Positions 34,960 through 44,351 of a stretch of DNA of 64,000 bases are shown here, piece by piece; position 1 is the first letter of the stretch, and each line of letters starts with the position of its first letter. Origin of the DNA: GCA-003244245 sp046262495. Lineage in GTDB: Bacteria > Actinomycetota > Actinomycetes > Mycobacteriales > Pseudonocardiaceae. The stretch lies in contig JBHEMR010000192.1 of NCBI GenBank assembly GCA_046262495.1, positions 5,237 to 69,236 on the forward strand, in the 5' to 3' direction. The translations under genes and the position numbers were made by a program. A model generated the notes under the pieces. The model had not been told where the DNA came from, searched no databases, and saw only the letters and a program-made list of their open reading frames with translations.

Positions 34960-37644
34960 GTGCAGACCCACGAGATCCGTCAGCGGTTCCTGGACCGTTT
35001 CGAACGCTCCGGCCACACCGTGGTGCCCAGCGCTTCCCTACTGCTTGACGACCCGAATCTGTTGTTCGTCAACGCCGGCATGGTGCCCTTCAAGCCGTAC
35101 TTCCTCGGTCAGGCGACACCGCCCTACAACCGGGCAACGTCAGTCCAGAAGTGTGTGCGTACCCCGGATATCGATGAGGTCGGAAAGACCACCAGGCACA
35201 ACACCTTCTTCCAGATGGCGGGCAACTTCTCCTTTGGGGACTACTTTAAACAAGGAGCCATCGAGCACGCCTGGCAGCTAGTGACCGGATCCCAGGAGTC
35301 CGGCGGATATGGCTTCGATCCAGATCGCATCTGGGTCACCGTGTACACCGACGACGACGAAGCTGAGCAGTTGTGGCGCACGATCGCTGGGATAACTGCC
35401 GAGCGCATCCAGCGTCGGGGTATGGAAGACAACTTCTGGTCCATGGGAGTCCCCGGACCGTGCGGTCCCAGTTCCGAAATTTACTTTGACCGTGGCCCGG
35501 ACTTCGGCCGGCCTGGGGGCCCGGTCGTCGACGAGGACCGTTTTCTGGAAATTTGGAACCTCGTCTTCATGCAGAACGAGCGCGGTGAGTCCACCGGCCC
35601 AGGCAAGGGTGATTTTCCGATTCTCGGACCGCTGCCCGCGAAGAACATCGACACCGGGATGGGTATCGAGCGGGTGGCGCTGCTGCTGCAGGACGTACCG
35701 AACGTCTACGAGACCGACTTGCTCCGGCCCGTGATCACTGTGGTCGAGCAGCTCTGCGGCCGGCGCTACGGTGCGGACCCGGTGGATGACGTGCGCTTCC
35801 GGGTGATCGCTGATCACGCCCGCACCGGCGTGATGCTCATCGGGGACGGGGTGACCCCCGGCAATGAGGCGCGTGGCTACGTCTTGCGCCGGTTGCTGCG
35901 CCGTACCGTGCGTTCCGCGCGCCTGCTGGGCGTCACCGAACCGGTGCTCAGTGACATCACCGCGGTGGTGCGCGACACGATGGGCCCGTCCTATCCGGAA
36001 ATCGACACGGACTACCACCGGATCGAGGCGGTTGCCCGCGCCGAGGAGGAGGCGTTCCTGGCGACATTGTCCGCCGGTTCGCGAATCTTCGACCTCGCCG
36101 TGGCGCAGACCCGCCGAGCCGGCGGCTCGCAGCTGTCCGGGGATCAAGTGTTTCAGTTGCATGACACCTACGGTTTCCCGATCGACCTCACTCTCGAGAT
36201 GGCGGCCGAAGCCGGCCTACGCGTCGATGAAAAAGGCTTCCGCACGCTGATGGCACAGCAGCGAAGCCGCGCCAAGGCCGACGCTGCGGCGCGCCGCTCG
36301 GGGCACGGGGACTTCAGCGAGTACCGCGCGGTGCTCGACGCGCACGGTCATACGGAGTTCCTGGGCTATACCGAACTCAGCGCCGAGGCCCGGGTGATCG
36401 GCCTTCTCGTCGACGGCGCCGCGGTCCCGGTGGCCGGTGCGGGCAGCGCGGTGGAGATGGTGCTCGACCGCACCCCGTTCTACGCCGAGGGTGGCGGCCA
36501 GCAGTCCGACTCCGGCACCGTGGTCGGTGACGGATTTGCCGTCGAAGTGATCGACGTGCAGTCCCCGGTGGCGGGCTTGTCCGTACACCGGGGCACGGTT
36601 GTCTCCGGCGAGGTTGCGCTCGACGCTCCGGTCTTCGCGCAGGTGGACGTCACCCGCAGACGCGCGGTGGCCCGAGCGCATTCCGCGACTCATCTGGTGC
36701 ACTCCGGAATTCGTCGGGCGTTGGGCAGCAGCGCCACGCAGGCCGGCTCGCTCAACGCCCCCGGCCGGTTGCGGTTCGACTTCACCTCGCCAGGCGGTGC
36801 GGTGCCGTCCAGCGTGCTGACCGACGTTGAGGACGAGGTCAACGAGGTTCTGTTGCGCTCGCTGCCGGTCACGGCCGAGGTGATGCCCATCCAGGCCGCT
36901 CGCCGCGACGGTGCCATCGCGATGTTCGGCGAGAAGTACGGTGACGCCGTTCGGGTAGTTACCATCGGCGACTACTCCAAGGAGCTCTGCGGTGGTACCC
37001 ACGTGCCGAACTCGGCCGACATCGGCCTGATCAAACTGCTGTCCGAGGCGTCCATCGGCTCCGGGATCCGCCGGGTGGAAGCACTGGTCGGCCTCGACGC
37101 GTTCCGTTTCCTGGCGCGCGAGCATGTGTTGGTGGCGCAGCTCTCTGAACAGCTCAAAGCCCGCCCCGAGGAGCTGCCTGAACGCATCGGCGCGGTGACC
37201 GAGCGGCTACGCGCGGCCGAGCGCGAGCTTGAACGGCTACGCGCCGCCGCGGTGCTGTCCTCGGCGAGCGCCCTGGCCGAGGGCGCCGAGCAGGTCGGTG
37301 CCACCGCTTTGGTGGCGGCCGAAACGAGCGAGGGGATCAGCGGTGCAGATCTGCGCGCGCTGGCCACGGAGGTCCGCGGCCGGCTGGGTGAACGACCGGG
37401 TGTGGTCGCGCTGTTCAGCGCTGATCATTCGACAAGCAAGGTGTCCTTCGTCGTGGCCACCACCGCCGCCGCGCGGCGGCAAGGGTTGGCTGCGGGCGCG
37501 CTGGTGCCGGTGTTCGGCCCGGCGGTGGGTGGTCGTGGGGGCGGCAAACCTGATCTGGCCCAGGGCGGCGGTACCGAACCTGGCGGGATCGGAATCGCGG
37601 TGTCGGCCCTGCGCACCGAGCTCGCGCGGCGCAACGGCGCGTGA
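34960..37644 (+). CDS. alaS: Alanine-tRNA ligase
   Basis: 894 residues with the full AlaRS domain order: class II catalytic core (motif 2 GKTTRHNTFFQMAGNFSFGDYF; motif 3 DTGMGIERVALLLQ), the helical tRNA domain, the editing domain with HSATHLVHSGIRR and CGGTHVPNSADIG, and the C-terminal DHHA1-like glycine-rich domain. GTG 34960 is chosen because AAGGAAGG lies upstream and the N terminus (QTHEIRQRFLDRF) matches the family; an in-frame ATG at 34924 falls at the edge of the repeat and lacks a site. Its stop overlaps ruvX. Confidence 0.95.
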   Translation: MQTHEIRQRFLDRFERSGHTVVPSASLLLDDPNLLFVNAGMVPFKPYFLGQATPPYNRATSVQKCVRTPDIDEVGKTTRHNTFFQMAGNFSFGDYFKQGAIEHAWQLVTGSQESGGYGFDPDRIWVTVYTDDDEAEQLWRTIAGITAERIQRRGMEDNFWSMGVPGPCGPSSEIYFDRGPDFGRPGGPVVDEDRFLEIWNLVFMQNERGESTGPGKGDFPILGPLPAKNIDTGMGIERVALLLQDVPNVYETDLLRPVITVVEQLCGRRYGADPVDDVRFRVIADHARTGVMLIGDGVTPGNEARGYVLRRLLRRTVRSARLLGVTEPVLSDITAVVRDTMGPSYPEIDTDYHRIEAVARAEEEAFLATLSAGSRIFDLAVAQTRRAGGSQLSGDQVFQLHDTYGFPIDLTLEMAAEAGLRVDEKGFRTLMAQQRSRAKADAAARRSGHGDFSEYRAVLDAHGHTEFLGYTELSAEARVIGLLVDGAAVPVAGAGSAVEMVLDRTPFYAEGGGQQSDSGTVVGDGFAVEVIDVQSPVAGLSVHRGTVVSGEVALDAPVFAQVDVTRRRAVARAHSATHLVHSGIRRALGSSATQAGSLNAPGRLRFDFTSPGGAVPSSVLTDVEDEVNEVLLRSLPVTAEVMPIQAARRDGAIAMFGEKYGDAVRVVTIGDYSKELCGGTHVPNSADIGLIKLLSEASIGSGIRRVEALVGLDAFRFLAREHVLVAQLSEQLKARPEELPERIGAVTERLRAAERELERLRAAAVLSSASALAEGAEQVGATALVAAETSEGISGADLRALATEVRGRLGERPGVVALFSADHSTSKVSFVVATTAAARRQGLAAGALVPVFGPAVGGRGGGKPDLAQGGGTEPGGIGIAVSALRTELARRNGA

Positions 37645-38090
37645 TGAAGTCTGATCCCGGAATCGGACGCCGCCTCGGCGTGGATTTCGGCGAGGTGCGC
37701 GTCGGGGTGGCGCTGTCGGATCCGGCCGGCATCCTCGCGACGCCCTTGGTCACGCTGAGACGCGACCGGTCGCGGGGCACGGACCTCGAAGCGTTGGCGG
37801 CGTTGGTGGCCGAGCATGAGGTGATTGAGGTAGTGGTCGGGCTTCCGCGCACCCTCGCCGGGAGGGAGGGCCCAGCGGCACAGGCGGCAACAGAATACGC
37901 CCGTGCCCTGGCTGACCGGCTTGGTGACGAGGTGGCGGTCCGGCTGACCGACGAGCGTCTCACGACCGTTTCGGCCGCTCGGGTGCTTGCTGAGCGGGGT
38001 GTTCGCGGTCGCAAGCAGCGCGCGGTGGTCGATCAGGCCGCAGCGGTGGAGATCCTGCAAAGTTGGCTCGACGCACGGCGGTCGGCGTGA
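37641..38090 (+). CDS. ruvX: RuvX/YqgF Holliday-junction resolvase-like nuclease
   Basis: 149 residues of the RNase H-like YqgF fold: RRLGVDFGEVRVGVALSD with the first acidic residue, VVVGLPRTLAG and DERLTTVSAARVL. Family members are implicated in pre-16S rRNA maturation and were named for resolvase similarity. Start GTG 37641 overlaps the alaS stop; an ATG follows directly. The gene order alaS-ruvX-mltG is conserved. Confidence 0.92.
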   Translation: MMKSDPGIGRRLGVDFGEVRVGVALSDPAGILATPLVTLRRDRSRGTDLEALAALVAEHEVIEVVVGLPRTLAGREGPAAQAATEYARALADRLGDEVAVRLTDERLTTVSAARVLAERGVRGRKQRAVVDQAAAVEILQSWLDARRSA

Positions 38091-38127
38091 TGACCGCTGA
38101 CGCGCATGGTCGCGCGGAGGCGCGTTT

Positions 38128-39354
38128 ATGACCGACGACCTCGGGCTGTTCAGGGACACCACAGACCGAGCTGAGCCTCGCCGCCCACAGCAGCGCACCG
38201 ATGGCCGTCGGGCACGGCGCCAGATCAGGGAGCGGCGCCGGCGACGTGTTGTGGTTAGCGCTGTCTTGGCTGTGCTCGTGCTGGCGATCGGCGGCGTGTT
38301 GTTCGGAGTGCGCGAGCTGCAGGCATGGCGCGCCGTACCTGACTTTGTCGGCGCCGGGGGTGCGGAGGCGGTCGTGCAGGTCGAGGATGGCCAGAGCCTG
38401 ACCGCGATTGGAGCCACCCTAGTGCGGCGCAACGTCGTCGCCAGCGTCCGCGCCTTCACCCGCGCGGCTGAGGCCGACACCCGGGTCCGAGCTGTGCAAC
38501 CGGGCTACTACCAGGTGCGGCAGCGAATGTCCGGATCTGCTGCTGTGGCAAGACTGCAAGAGCCAGCTGCTCGGGTCGGACACCTGGAGATTCGCGGCGG
38601 CGAACAGCTCGACAACGTCGACCTGCCCGACGGTACGACCGTGCCGGGACTGCTCACCGAAATTTCCCGAGCGAGCTGTGCGGTGATCGCCGGAGCGAGC
38701 ACCTGCGTGCGCCCAGAGGACCTGCGCACGGCGATGAGCCAGTCCGATCTCAACCAGCTTGCGGTACCGAGCTGGGCTTTAGATCCGATATCGCGGGTGG
38801 AACCTCGTCGACGACTGGAAGGTCTGCTGGTTCCGGGGAACTACGATGTGCGCCCTGGTAGTTCGGCGATGAATCTATTGCGGCAGGTGGTCGGCACTTC
38901 CGCAGCTCGGCTGCTAGCGGGGGGTTTCCCCGCGTCCGCAGCAGGTACCGGTTACAGCGCTTACGACATGCTGATAATCGCTTCGGTGATCGAGCGCGAG
39001 GCGATTGTTCCGGATTTCAAGCGGGTGTCCCGAGTAATATACAACCGGCTGGCTGCCGGGATGCCGTTGCAAATGGACTCCACAATCAATTACCCACTGG
39101 ACCGGCCGGAGGCGAACACCTCAGACGCCGACCGTGCCCGGCCCGGTGCGTACAACACCTACATCAACGTCGGGCTGCCGGCGTCGCCGATCGGGTCGCC
39201 CAGCGCGTCGGCCATCGCGGCGGCGCTGAACCCCGAACCAGGAAGCTGGCGCTACTTCGTGAAGTGTCAGAAAGACGGCGCATCATGCTTCTCTGTCACC
39301 AGAGAGCAGCACGAAGCGGCAGTGCGAGACGCAGCCGCCCGCGGCGTCTTCTAG
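38128..39354 (+). CDS. mltG: Endolytic murein transglycosylase MltG
   Basis: 408 residues. A basic cytoplasmic N terminus is followed by one membrane helix (about 41-61), a LysM-like region and the YceG domain. The catalytic glutamate is in IASVIEREAIV, and RLAAGMPLQMDSTINY and NVGLPASPIGSPS are conserved. MltG cuts nascent glycan strands and sets their length. The ATG at 38128 has GGAGG upstream. In related genomes aroE follows; here an A24 peptidase gene does. Confidence 0.93.
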   Translation: MTDDLGLFRDTTDRAEPRRPQQRTDGRRARRQIRERRRRRVVVSAVLAVLVLAIGGVLFGVRELQAWRAVPDFVGAGGAEAVVQVEDGQSLTAIGATLVRRNVVASVRAFTRAAEADTRVRAVQPGYYQVRQRMSGSAAVARLQEPAARVGHLEIRGGEQLDNVDLPDGTTVPGLLTEISRASCAVIAGASTCVRPEDLRTAMSQSDLNQLAVPSWALDPISRVEPRRRLEGLLVPGNYDVRPGSSAMNLLRQVVGTSAARLLAGGFPASAAGTGYSAYDMLIIASVIEREAIVPDFKRVSRVIYNRLAAGMPLQMDSTINYPLDRPEANTSDADRARPGAYNTYINVGLPASPIGSPSASAIAAALNPEPGSWRYFVKCQKDGASCFSVTREQHEAAVRDAAARGVF

Positions 39355-39392
39355 CCGTTGTCTGTCCACAACCACTCCGCCATCCACATCTG

Positions 39393-40055
39393 ATGTCCGA
39401 ACCGGCCGGTCCGTCGACGTGCGCCGGGCATCCTGCGGGCGTGGGCGGTGTGTGGGTAGCAGTGGCGGGAGCCGTTGCAGGAACCGGGGGAGCGATGGTG
39501 CTGCGCCGGCTTCCCCGGGGTGTCCGGGTACCGGTGCCGGTCTGCACCGTGGCGGTGGCCGTACTGTGGGCGGTGGTCGGCGAACGGGCGAGCGAGGGTC
39601 TACCCGTGTGGTGGTGGCCGGTTCCGCTGGTTCTCGGCTGGGCTGGCGTGCTGCTGGCAAGTGCCGACCTGATTGCCCGACGCCTACCAGACGCACTGAC
39701 GTTGCCAGCCTATCCGGTAGTGGCGGTCCTGCTTGTCGCTGCCGCGGTCGGTGCTGGCAATAGTGAGGCACTAGCTCGCGCCACCGCCGGCGGGTTGCTG
39801 TGGGTCGGCGGCTATGCCGCAGTGCGTCTCGTCGCACCGGGTGCTCTAGGTGGCGGAGACGTCAAACTCGCCGGCAGCCTGGGTGCACTCGCTGCCGCGA
39901 CGTCCTGGCCCGGGCTGCTGCTGGCGGTACTGGCAGCAAACGTGATAACCGTCGCCATCGCCGGCCCGGCCCGGCTACTGGGTTACCGCGATGTGCCCCA
40001 CGGGCCGGCGATGCTCGCGTCGGTATGGCTGGTCGTGCTACATCCACCGGGGTAA
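39393..40055 (+). CDS. Prepilin peptidase-like A24 aspartic protease
   Basis: 220 residues, mostly membrane helices. The two catalytic aspartates of the type IV prepilin peptidase C-terminal domain are present: Asp92 in SADLIARRLPDALTLP and Asp156 in GGGDVKLAGSLGA. The cysteine-rich N-terminal methylase domain of full prepilin peptidases is absent, as is common in actinobacteria. The start (ATG 39393) is not backed by a clear ribosome-binding site. No pilin genes are nearby, so the substrate is unknown. Confidence 0.83.
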   Translation: MSEPAGPSTCAGHPAGVGGVWVAVAGAVAGTGGAMVLRRLPRGVRVPVPVCTVAVAVLWAVVGERASEGLPVWWWPVPLVLGWAGVLLASADLIARRLPDALTLPAYPVVAVLLVAAAVGAGNSEALARATAGGLLWVGGYAAVRLVAPGALGGGDVKLAGSLGALAAATSWPGLLLAVLAANVITVAIAGPARLLGYRDVPHGPAMLASVWLVVLHPPG

Positions 40056-40114
40056 TCGCTGAAGCATATTCGTGTGAGTTTGCGCAAGTTGTCTAACACT
40101 GCGCGATGACTCCA

Positions 40115-40149
40115 TCACCCAAAAAGGTGACCCGTAACGGCACCGACAC
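40115..40149 (+). promoter_or_regulatory. Candidate nitrogen-regulator (GlnR-like) site upstream of urtA
   Basis: GTAAC-GGCACC-GACAC (40134-40149) resembles the GlnR pair GTnAC-N6-GAAAC with one mismatch in the second half. Just upstream TCACC/GGTGA (40115-40130) forms a short inverted repeat. The site is about 104 bases before the urtA start. Known GlnR control of urea genes makes it plausible, not proven. Confidence 0.35.
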
Positions 40150-40252
40150 TCGCCCGCAATGTGGTCGTCACAAACGGTTCTTACCGTGCACCGCAGGAAC
40201 TCGTCGTTAAGCCGCCGTTACCCTCGCCGATCCCGGCGCGAGAGGAGTCATT

Positions 40253-41515
40253 ATGACCAGATTACCTACGAGAGGGCGTCCGGTGCGTGCGGTCGCCATC
40301 CTCGTGGTCGCGGGGCTCACGCTAGCCGGCTGCGGGAGCCGGGTCGGCGATTCCGCTGCGAGTGGCTCTCCGGCAACCTCCTGCGTTGACACCTCAGGTA
40401 GCACGGTGAAGGTCGGATTCCTCAACTCCCTGTCGGGCACCATGGCGATCAGTGAGAAGACTGTGCACGACTCGCTGGCCCTGGCTGCTGAACAGATCAA
40501 CGCCAGTGGCGGCGTGCTCGGCAAGAAATTGCAGGTCGTCAGTGAAGACGGTGCGTCAGAGCCCACCATTTTCGCGGAGAAGGCCACCAAGCTGATCAGT
40601 TCCGACTGTGCGGCTGCGGTCTTCGGTGGCTGGACGTCGTCGTCCCGCAAGGCGATGCTTCCCGTGTTCGAGGGTGCGAACTCGCTGCTGTTCTATCCGG
40701 TGCAATACGAAGGCCTCGAGGCGTCCCCCAATATCTTTTACACCGGAGCAACTACCAACCAGCAGATCGTGCCCGCGCTGGACTACCTGAAGCAGAAGGG
40801 TATCAAGTCACTGTTCCTGGTGGGCTCCGATTACGTCTTCCCGCGGACCGCGAACAAGGAGATCAAAGCCTACGCCAAGGCCAACGGCATGGAGGTCAAG
40901 GGTGAGGAATACGCTCCACTCGGCTACACTGACTTCGCGACGATCGTCAATAAGGTGAAATCGGCAGGGGCGGGCGCGGTGTTCAACACGCTCAACGGTG
41001 ACTCGAACGTCGCGTTCTTCAAGGAGTACCGCAACGCCGGTTTGACCCCGGCCACGATGCCGGTGGTGTCGGTGTCGATCGCCGAGGAGGAGATTAACGG
41101 CATCGGTCTGGACAACGTGCTAGGACAGCTGACCGCTTGGAACTACTACCAGACCATCGACTCTCCTAAGAACACGGCCTTCGTGCAGGCATTCAAGGCC
41201 AAGTACGGCCAGAGTCGAGTGACCTCCGATCCGATGGAGGCGGCCTACACCTCACTGTTCCTGTGGAAGGCAATCGTGGAGAAGGCGAAGTCGTTCACAA
41301 CCGACGACATCCGCAAAGCCGCAGGCGGTGTGAGCTACGACGCTCCAGAGGGAACCGTCACGGTCAACGGTGAAAATCACCACATCGCGAAGACAGCACT
41401 GATCGGCAAGGTGGGTGCGGACTCGCTGATTCACACCGAGTGGAGTTCCGGTGCCCCGGTCGAGCCGGATCCCTTCCTCAAGAACTACGACTGGGCCAAG
41501 GGCCTGACCGGCTGA
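40253..41515 (+). CDS. urtA: Urea ABC transporter substrate-binding lipoprotein UrtA
   Basis: 420 residues. The N-terminal signal has the lipobox LAGC with the acylated Cys27. The mature part is a type I periplasmic-binding fold of the branched-chain amino-acid class, with VKVGFLNSLSGTMAISEKTV and the UrtA-like YPVQYEGLEASPNIFYTGA. It should bind urea outside the membrane and pass it to UrtBC. The ATG has AGAGGAGT upstream. It is first gene of urtABCDE. Confidence 0.93.
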   Translation: MTRLPTRGRPVRAVAILVVAGLTLAGCGSRVGDSAASGSPATSCVDTSGSTVKVGFLNSLSGTMAISEKTVHDSLALAAEQINASGGVLGKKLQVVSEDGASEPTIFAEKATKLISSDCAAAVFGGWTSSSRKAMLPVFEGANSLLFYPVQYEGLEASPNIFYTGATTNQQIVPALDYLKQKGIKSLFLVGSDYVFPRTANKEIKAYAKANGMEVKGEEYAPLGYTDFATIVNKVKSAGAGAVFNTLNGDSNVAFFKEYRNAGLTPATMPVVSVSIAEEEINGIGLDNVLGQLTAWNYYQTIDSPKNTAFVQAFKAKYGQSRVTSDPMEAAYTSLFLWKAIVEKAKSFTTDDIRKAAGGVSYDAPEGTVTVNGENHHIAKTALIGKVGADSLIHTEWSSGAPVEPDPFLKNYDWAKGLTG

Positions 41516-41527
41516 AAGGACGACGGC

Positions 41528-42412
41528 ATGCAAGCCCTGTTCAGCCAGCTGGTGGCCGGCCTCTCGCTGGGTTCGGTTCTGTTGCTTGCCGCCCTCGGGC
41601 TTGCGCTGACGTTCGGCCAGATGGGCGTGATTAATATGGCCCACGGCGAGTTCATGATGGCGGGTGCCTATACGGCCTTCGTGGCCCAGGGCTTGATTGC
41701 TGACGCGGGAACCTCGCTGCTGCTGGCTATCCCGCTCGGTTTCCTGGTTGGTGGCGTGATGGGGGTGGTCCTGGAAGCCACCCTGATCCGTCGGATGTAT
41801 CACCGCCCCTTGGACACCCTGCTTGTGACATGGGGAGTATCACTGATCTTGCAGCAGGCCGCTCGCGACATCTTCGGTGCCCCCAACGTCGACGTCCGCG
41901 CCCCAAGCTGGCTATCAGGCAGCGTCAACATCGGGGTCACCCACGTGCCGGCGGCCCGGCTGTTCATCCTGGTGCTGGCAGCGGCCGCCGTGGTCGGGCT
42001 GTCCCTATTGCTGAAGATGACGGCGCTGGGGCGCCGGATCCGCGGAGTGGTGCAGAACCGCGACTTGGCCGAGACCGTCGGCATCTCCACCCGGAGCACC
42101 GACCGGCTCACGTTCTTTATCGGTTCCGGCCTGGCTGGAATCGCCGGTGTGGCGCTCACCCTCCTCGGCTCGACTGGCCCCACCCTCGGTACCAGCTACA
42201 TCGTCGATGCCTTCCTGGTTGTGGTCGCAGGCGGTATCGGGCAGATCAAGGGTGCAGTGATCGCGGCATTCGGCCTGGGTCTGTTGCAAGCGACGTTCGA
42301 ATACTCGACGACAGCAAGCGTTGCCAAGGTTATGGTCTTCGTCGTGGTTGTGGTCTTTTTGCAGATCCGGCCACAGGGCATCTTCAGCATTCGGACCAGG
42401 AGCCTGGCATGA
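41528..42412 (+). CDS. urtB: Urea ABC transporter permease UrtB
   Basis: 294 residues, about eight hydrophobic helices, LivH type. MGVINMAHGEFMMAGAYTAF and the cytoplasmic coupling region ALGRRIRGVVQNRDLAETVGI are typical of UrtB. AAAGGA lies before the ATG. The stop overlaps urtC (ATGA). Confidence 0.93.
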   Translation: MQALFSQLVAGLSLGSVLLLAALGLALTFGQMGVINMAHGEFMMAGAYTAFVAQGLIADAGTSLLLAIPLGFLVGGVMGVVLEATLIRRMYHRPLDTLLVTWGVSLILQQAARDIFGAPNVDVRAPSWLSGSVNIGVTHVPAARLFILVLAAAAVVGLSLLLKMTALGRRIRGVVQNRDLAETVGISTRSTDRLTFFIGSGLAGIAGVALTLLGSTGPTLGTSYIVDAFLVVVAGGIGQIKGAVIAAFGLGLLQATFEYSTTASVAKVMVFVVVVVFLQIRPQGIFSIRTRSLA

Positions 42413-43596
42413 TCGATACCAGCGCGCAAGTCAGGGGAAAGAATAAGCACAGCTACGTCGCTGTCTTGGGTTTCGCGCTGGGCGCCGTGGCATTGCTGGT
42501 GGCCGCCCCTGCTATGCTCTCAGACTTTCGTCTTTCGCTATTAGGCCGGTTCGTCTGTTATGGGATCGTGGCGGTTGGCATCGGTCTGGCTTGGGGCCGC
42601 GGCGGCATGCTCACTTTGGGGCAAGGCGTATTCTTTGGTTTGGGTGGTTACGCGATGGCGATCCACCTTAAACTCGCCGATGCCGGACCCTCCGGGGTGC
42701 CCGATTTTATGCGGCTCTACGGGTCGGGCCACCTGCCCATCTGGTGGGAACCATTCCGATCCCCTGTCGTGACCCTGCTCGGAGTGGTCTTTATTCCCTC
42801 ATTGGTTGCCTATGGTCTCGGTACCGCGATCTTCCGTAGGCGGGTTCGCGGCGCATATTTCGCCATTTTGTCGCAGGCGTTGGCGGCAGCCTTCGCGATA
42901 CTGCTAATCGGTCAGCAAACCACCACCGGTGGGACGAACGGCCTCAATGGATTCCGCTCGTTCTTCGGCTTCAATCTGTTCGATCCGATAAACAAGCGTA
43001 TGCTGTTCTTCATCGCCGCGGTCACCCTGTTGGTGATGCTGGTCATCGTCTGGCAGCTCTACCGCTCCCGGTACGGGGAGCTGCTCATCGCGGTCCGGGA
43101 TCAGGAGGAGCGGGTCCGATTCCTGGGCTATGATCCGGCCAACATCAAGGTTGTGGCGTACGTGTTGGCGGCGGCGATGGCCGGCATCGCGGGTGCGTTG
43201 TTCGTACCCATCGTGGGAATCATCTCCCCAGCCAGCGTCGGAGTCGTCCCCTCGATCGCCTTCCTGATCGGGGTAGCCATCGGTGGCCGTGCCACGCTGT
43301 TCGGTCCGGCACTCGGGGCTATCGTAGTAGCCTGGGCCCAAACGGCGCTCTCAGAGAGTTTTCCGTCGTTCTGGAGTTACTTCCAAGGGGCACTGTTCGT
43401 TCTGGTGATCGCCTTCCTGCCCGCCGGGCTGTCGTCAGTGAATCTGTTGCGGGGGTTATCGCTGCGCAGACGGCGCGCCGGTAACCGAACCGATGGAACC
43501 GAGCCGCCACCGCCGCCGCGGTCACTTGATGCGGTGCGTCCACCCCCGCCGGAACCCGGCCTTTCCGGGGTCAGCGCTGGATCGGAGGCCGGGTGA
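42409..43596 (+). CDS. urtC: Urea ABC transporter permease UrtC
   Basis: 395 residues, LivM type, about ten helices. GLAWGRGGMLTLGQGVFFGLGGY and SRYGELLIAVRDQEERVRFLGYDP (coupling region) fit UrtC. A proline-rich cytoplasmic tail of about 45 residues (PPPPPRSLDAVRPPPPEPG) ends the protein. ATG 42409 overlaps the urtB stop; the frame is open far upstream but that part is antisense noise over urtB. Confidence 0.93.
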   Translation: MIDTSAQVRGKNKHSYVAVLGFALGAVALLVAAPAMLSDFRLSLLGRFVCYGIVAVGIGLAWGRGGMLTLGQGVFFGLGGYAMAIHLKLADAGPSGVPDFMRLYGSGHLPIWWEPFRSPVVTLLGVVFIPSLVAYGLGTAIFRRRVRGAYFAILSQALAAAFAILLIGQQTTTGGTNGLNGFRSFFGFNLFDPINKRMLFFIAAVTLLVMLVIVWQLYRSRYGELLIAVRDQEERVRFLGYDPANIKVVAYVLAAAMAGIAGALFVPIVGIISPASVGVVPSIAFLIGVAIGGRATLFGPALGAIVVAWAQTALSESFPSFWSYFQGALFVLVIAFLPAGLSSVNLLRGLSLRRRRAGNRTDGTEPPPPPRSLDAVRPPPPEPGLSGVSAGSEAG

Positions 43597-44351
43597 TGAC
43601 AATAGACGCGAAGCACGACTACTTGGAACTGTCCGAAGTGCGGGTGGTGTTCGACGGGTTCGTCGCTGTCGATGGGGTTTCCATGACGGTGCGCCACGGC
43701 GATCTGCGGTTCCTCATCGGGCCCAACGGTGCAGGCAAGACCACGCTCGTCGACGCGGTCACCGGATTGGCCCCAGCAACCGGGTCGGTCCGGTTCGGCC
43801 GGACGGAACTGATCGGCAAGAAGGTGCACCGGATCGCCCGGTTGGGGGTCGGGCGTACCTTCCAGACGGCCAGTGTCTTCGAGGAGCTGACCGTGCTGCA
43901 GAACCTCGATATCGCGGCAGGCGCAGGTCGCGCTGCGCTGTCGCTGCTGCGCCGCCGCTCGTCGGTGCCACCGGCGGTCGAGGACGCGATGGACACTGTG
44001 GGCCTATCCGCGCAGCGGGACCGCCAAGCAGGTGCGCTTGCGCACGGCCAGAAGCAGTGGCTGGAGATCGGCATGTTGCTGGTGCAAAACTCGCGGGTAC
44101 TGTTGCTGGACGAGCCGGTGGCCGGGATGAGCGCCGACGAGCGGGTCCAGACTGGCGAACTGCTGCGCCGGATCGGCGCCGAGCGCACCGTCGTGGTGGT
44201 CGAGCACGACATGGAGTTCATGCGGTCCTTTGCCAACTCGGTCACCGTGCTGCATGCCGGAAAAGTGCTCAGCGCCGGCACGGTCGCGCAGGTGCAGGCC
44301 GACCCAAAGGTGCAAGAGGTCTACCTCGGCCGGGCGGAGGTTGTGCAGTGA
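43593..44351 (+). CDS. urtD: Urea ABC transporter ATP-binding protein UrtD
   Basis: 252-residue LivG-type ATPase: Walker A GPNGAGKTTLVDAV, Q-loop region VGRTFQTASVFEELTV, and Walker B VLLLDEPVAGM. The signature motif is the degenerate LAHGQKQWLEIG instead of LSGGQ, as is usual in UrtD. The H-loop is EHDMEFM. GTG 43593 overlaps the urtC stop and is followed directly by ATG. Confidence 0.94.
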   Translation: MMTIDAKHDYLELSEVRVVFDGFVAVDGVSMTVRHGDLRFLIGPNGAGKTTLVDAVTGLAPATGSVRFGRTELIGKKVHRIARLGVGRTFQTASVFEELTVLQNLDIAAGAGRAALSLLRRRSSVPPAVEDAMDTVGLSAQRDRQAGALAHGQKQWLEIGMLLVQNSRVLLLDEPVAGMSADERVQTGELLRRIGAERTVVVVEHDMEFMRSFANSVTVLHAGKVLSAGTVAQVQADPKVQEVYLGRAEVVQ

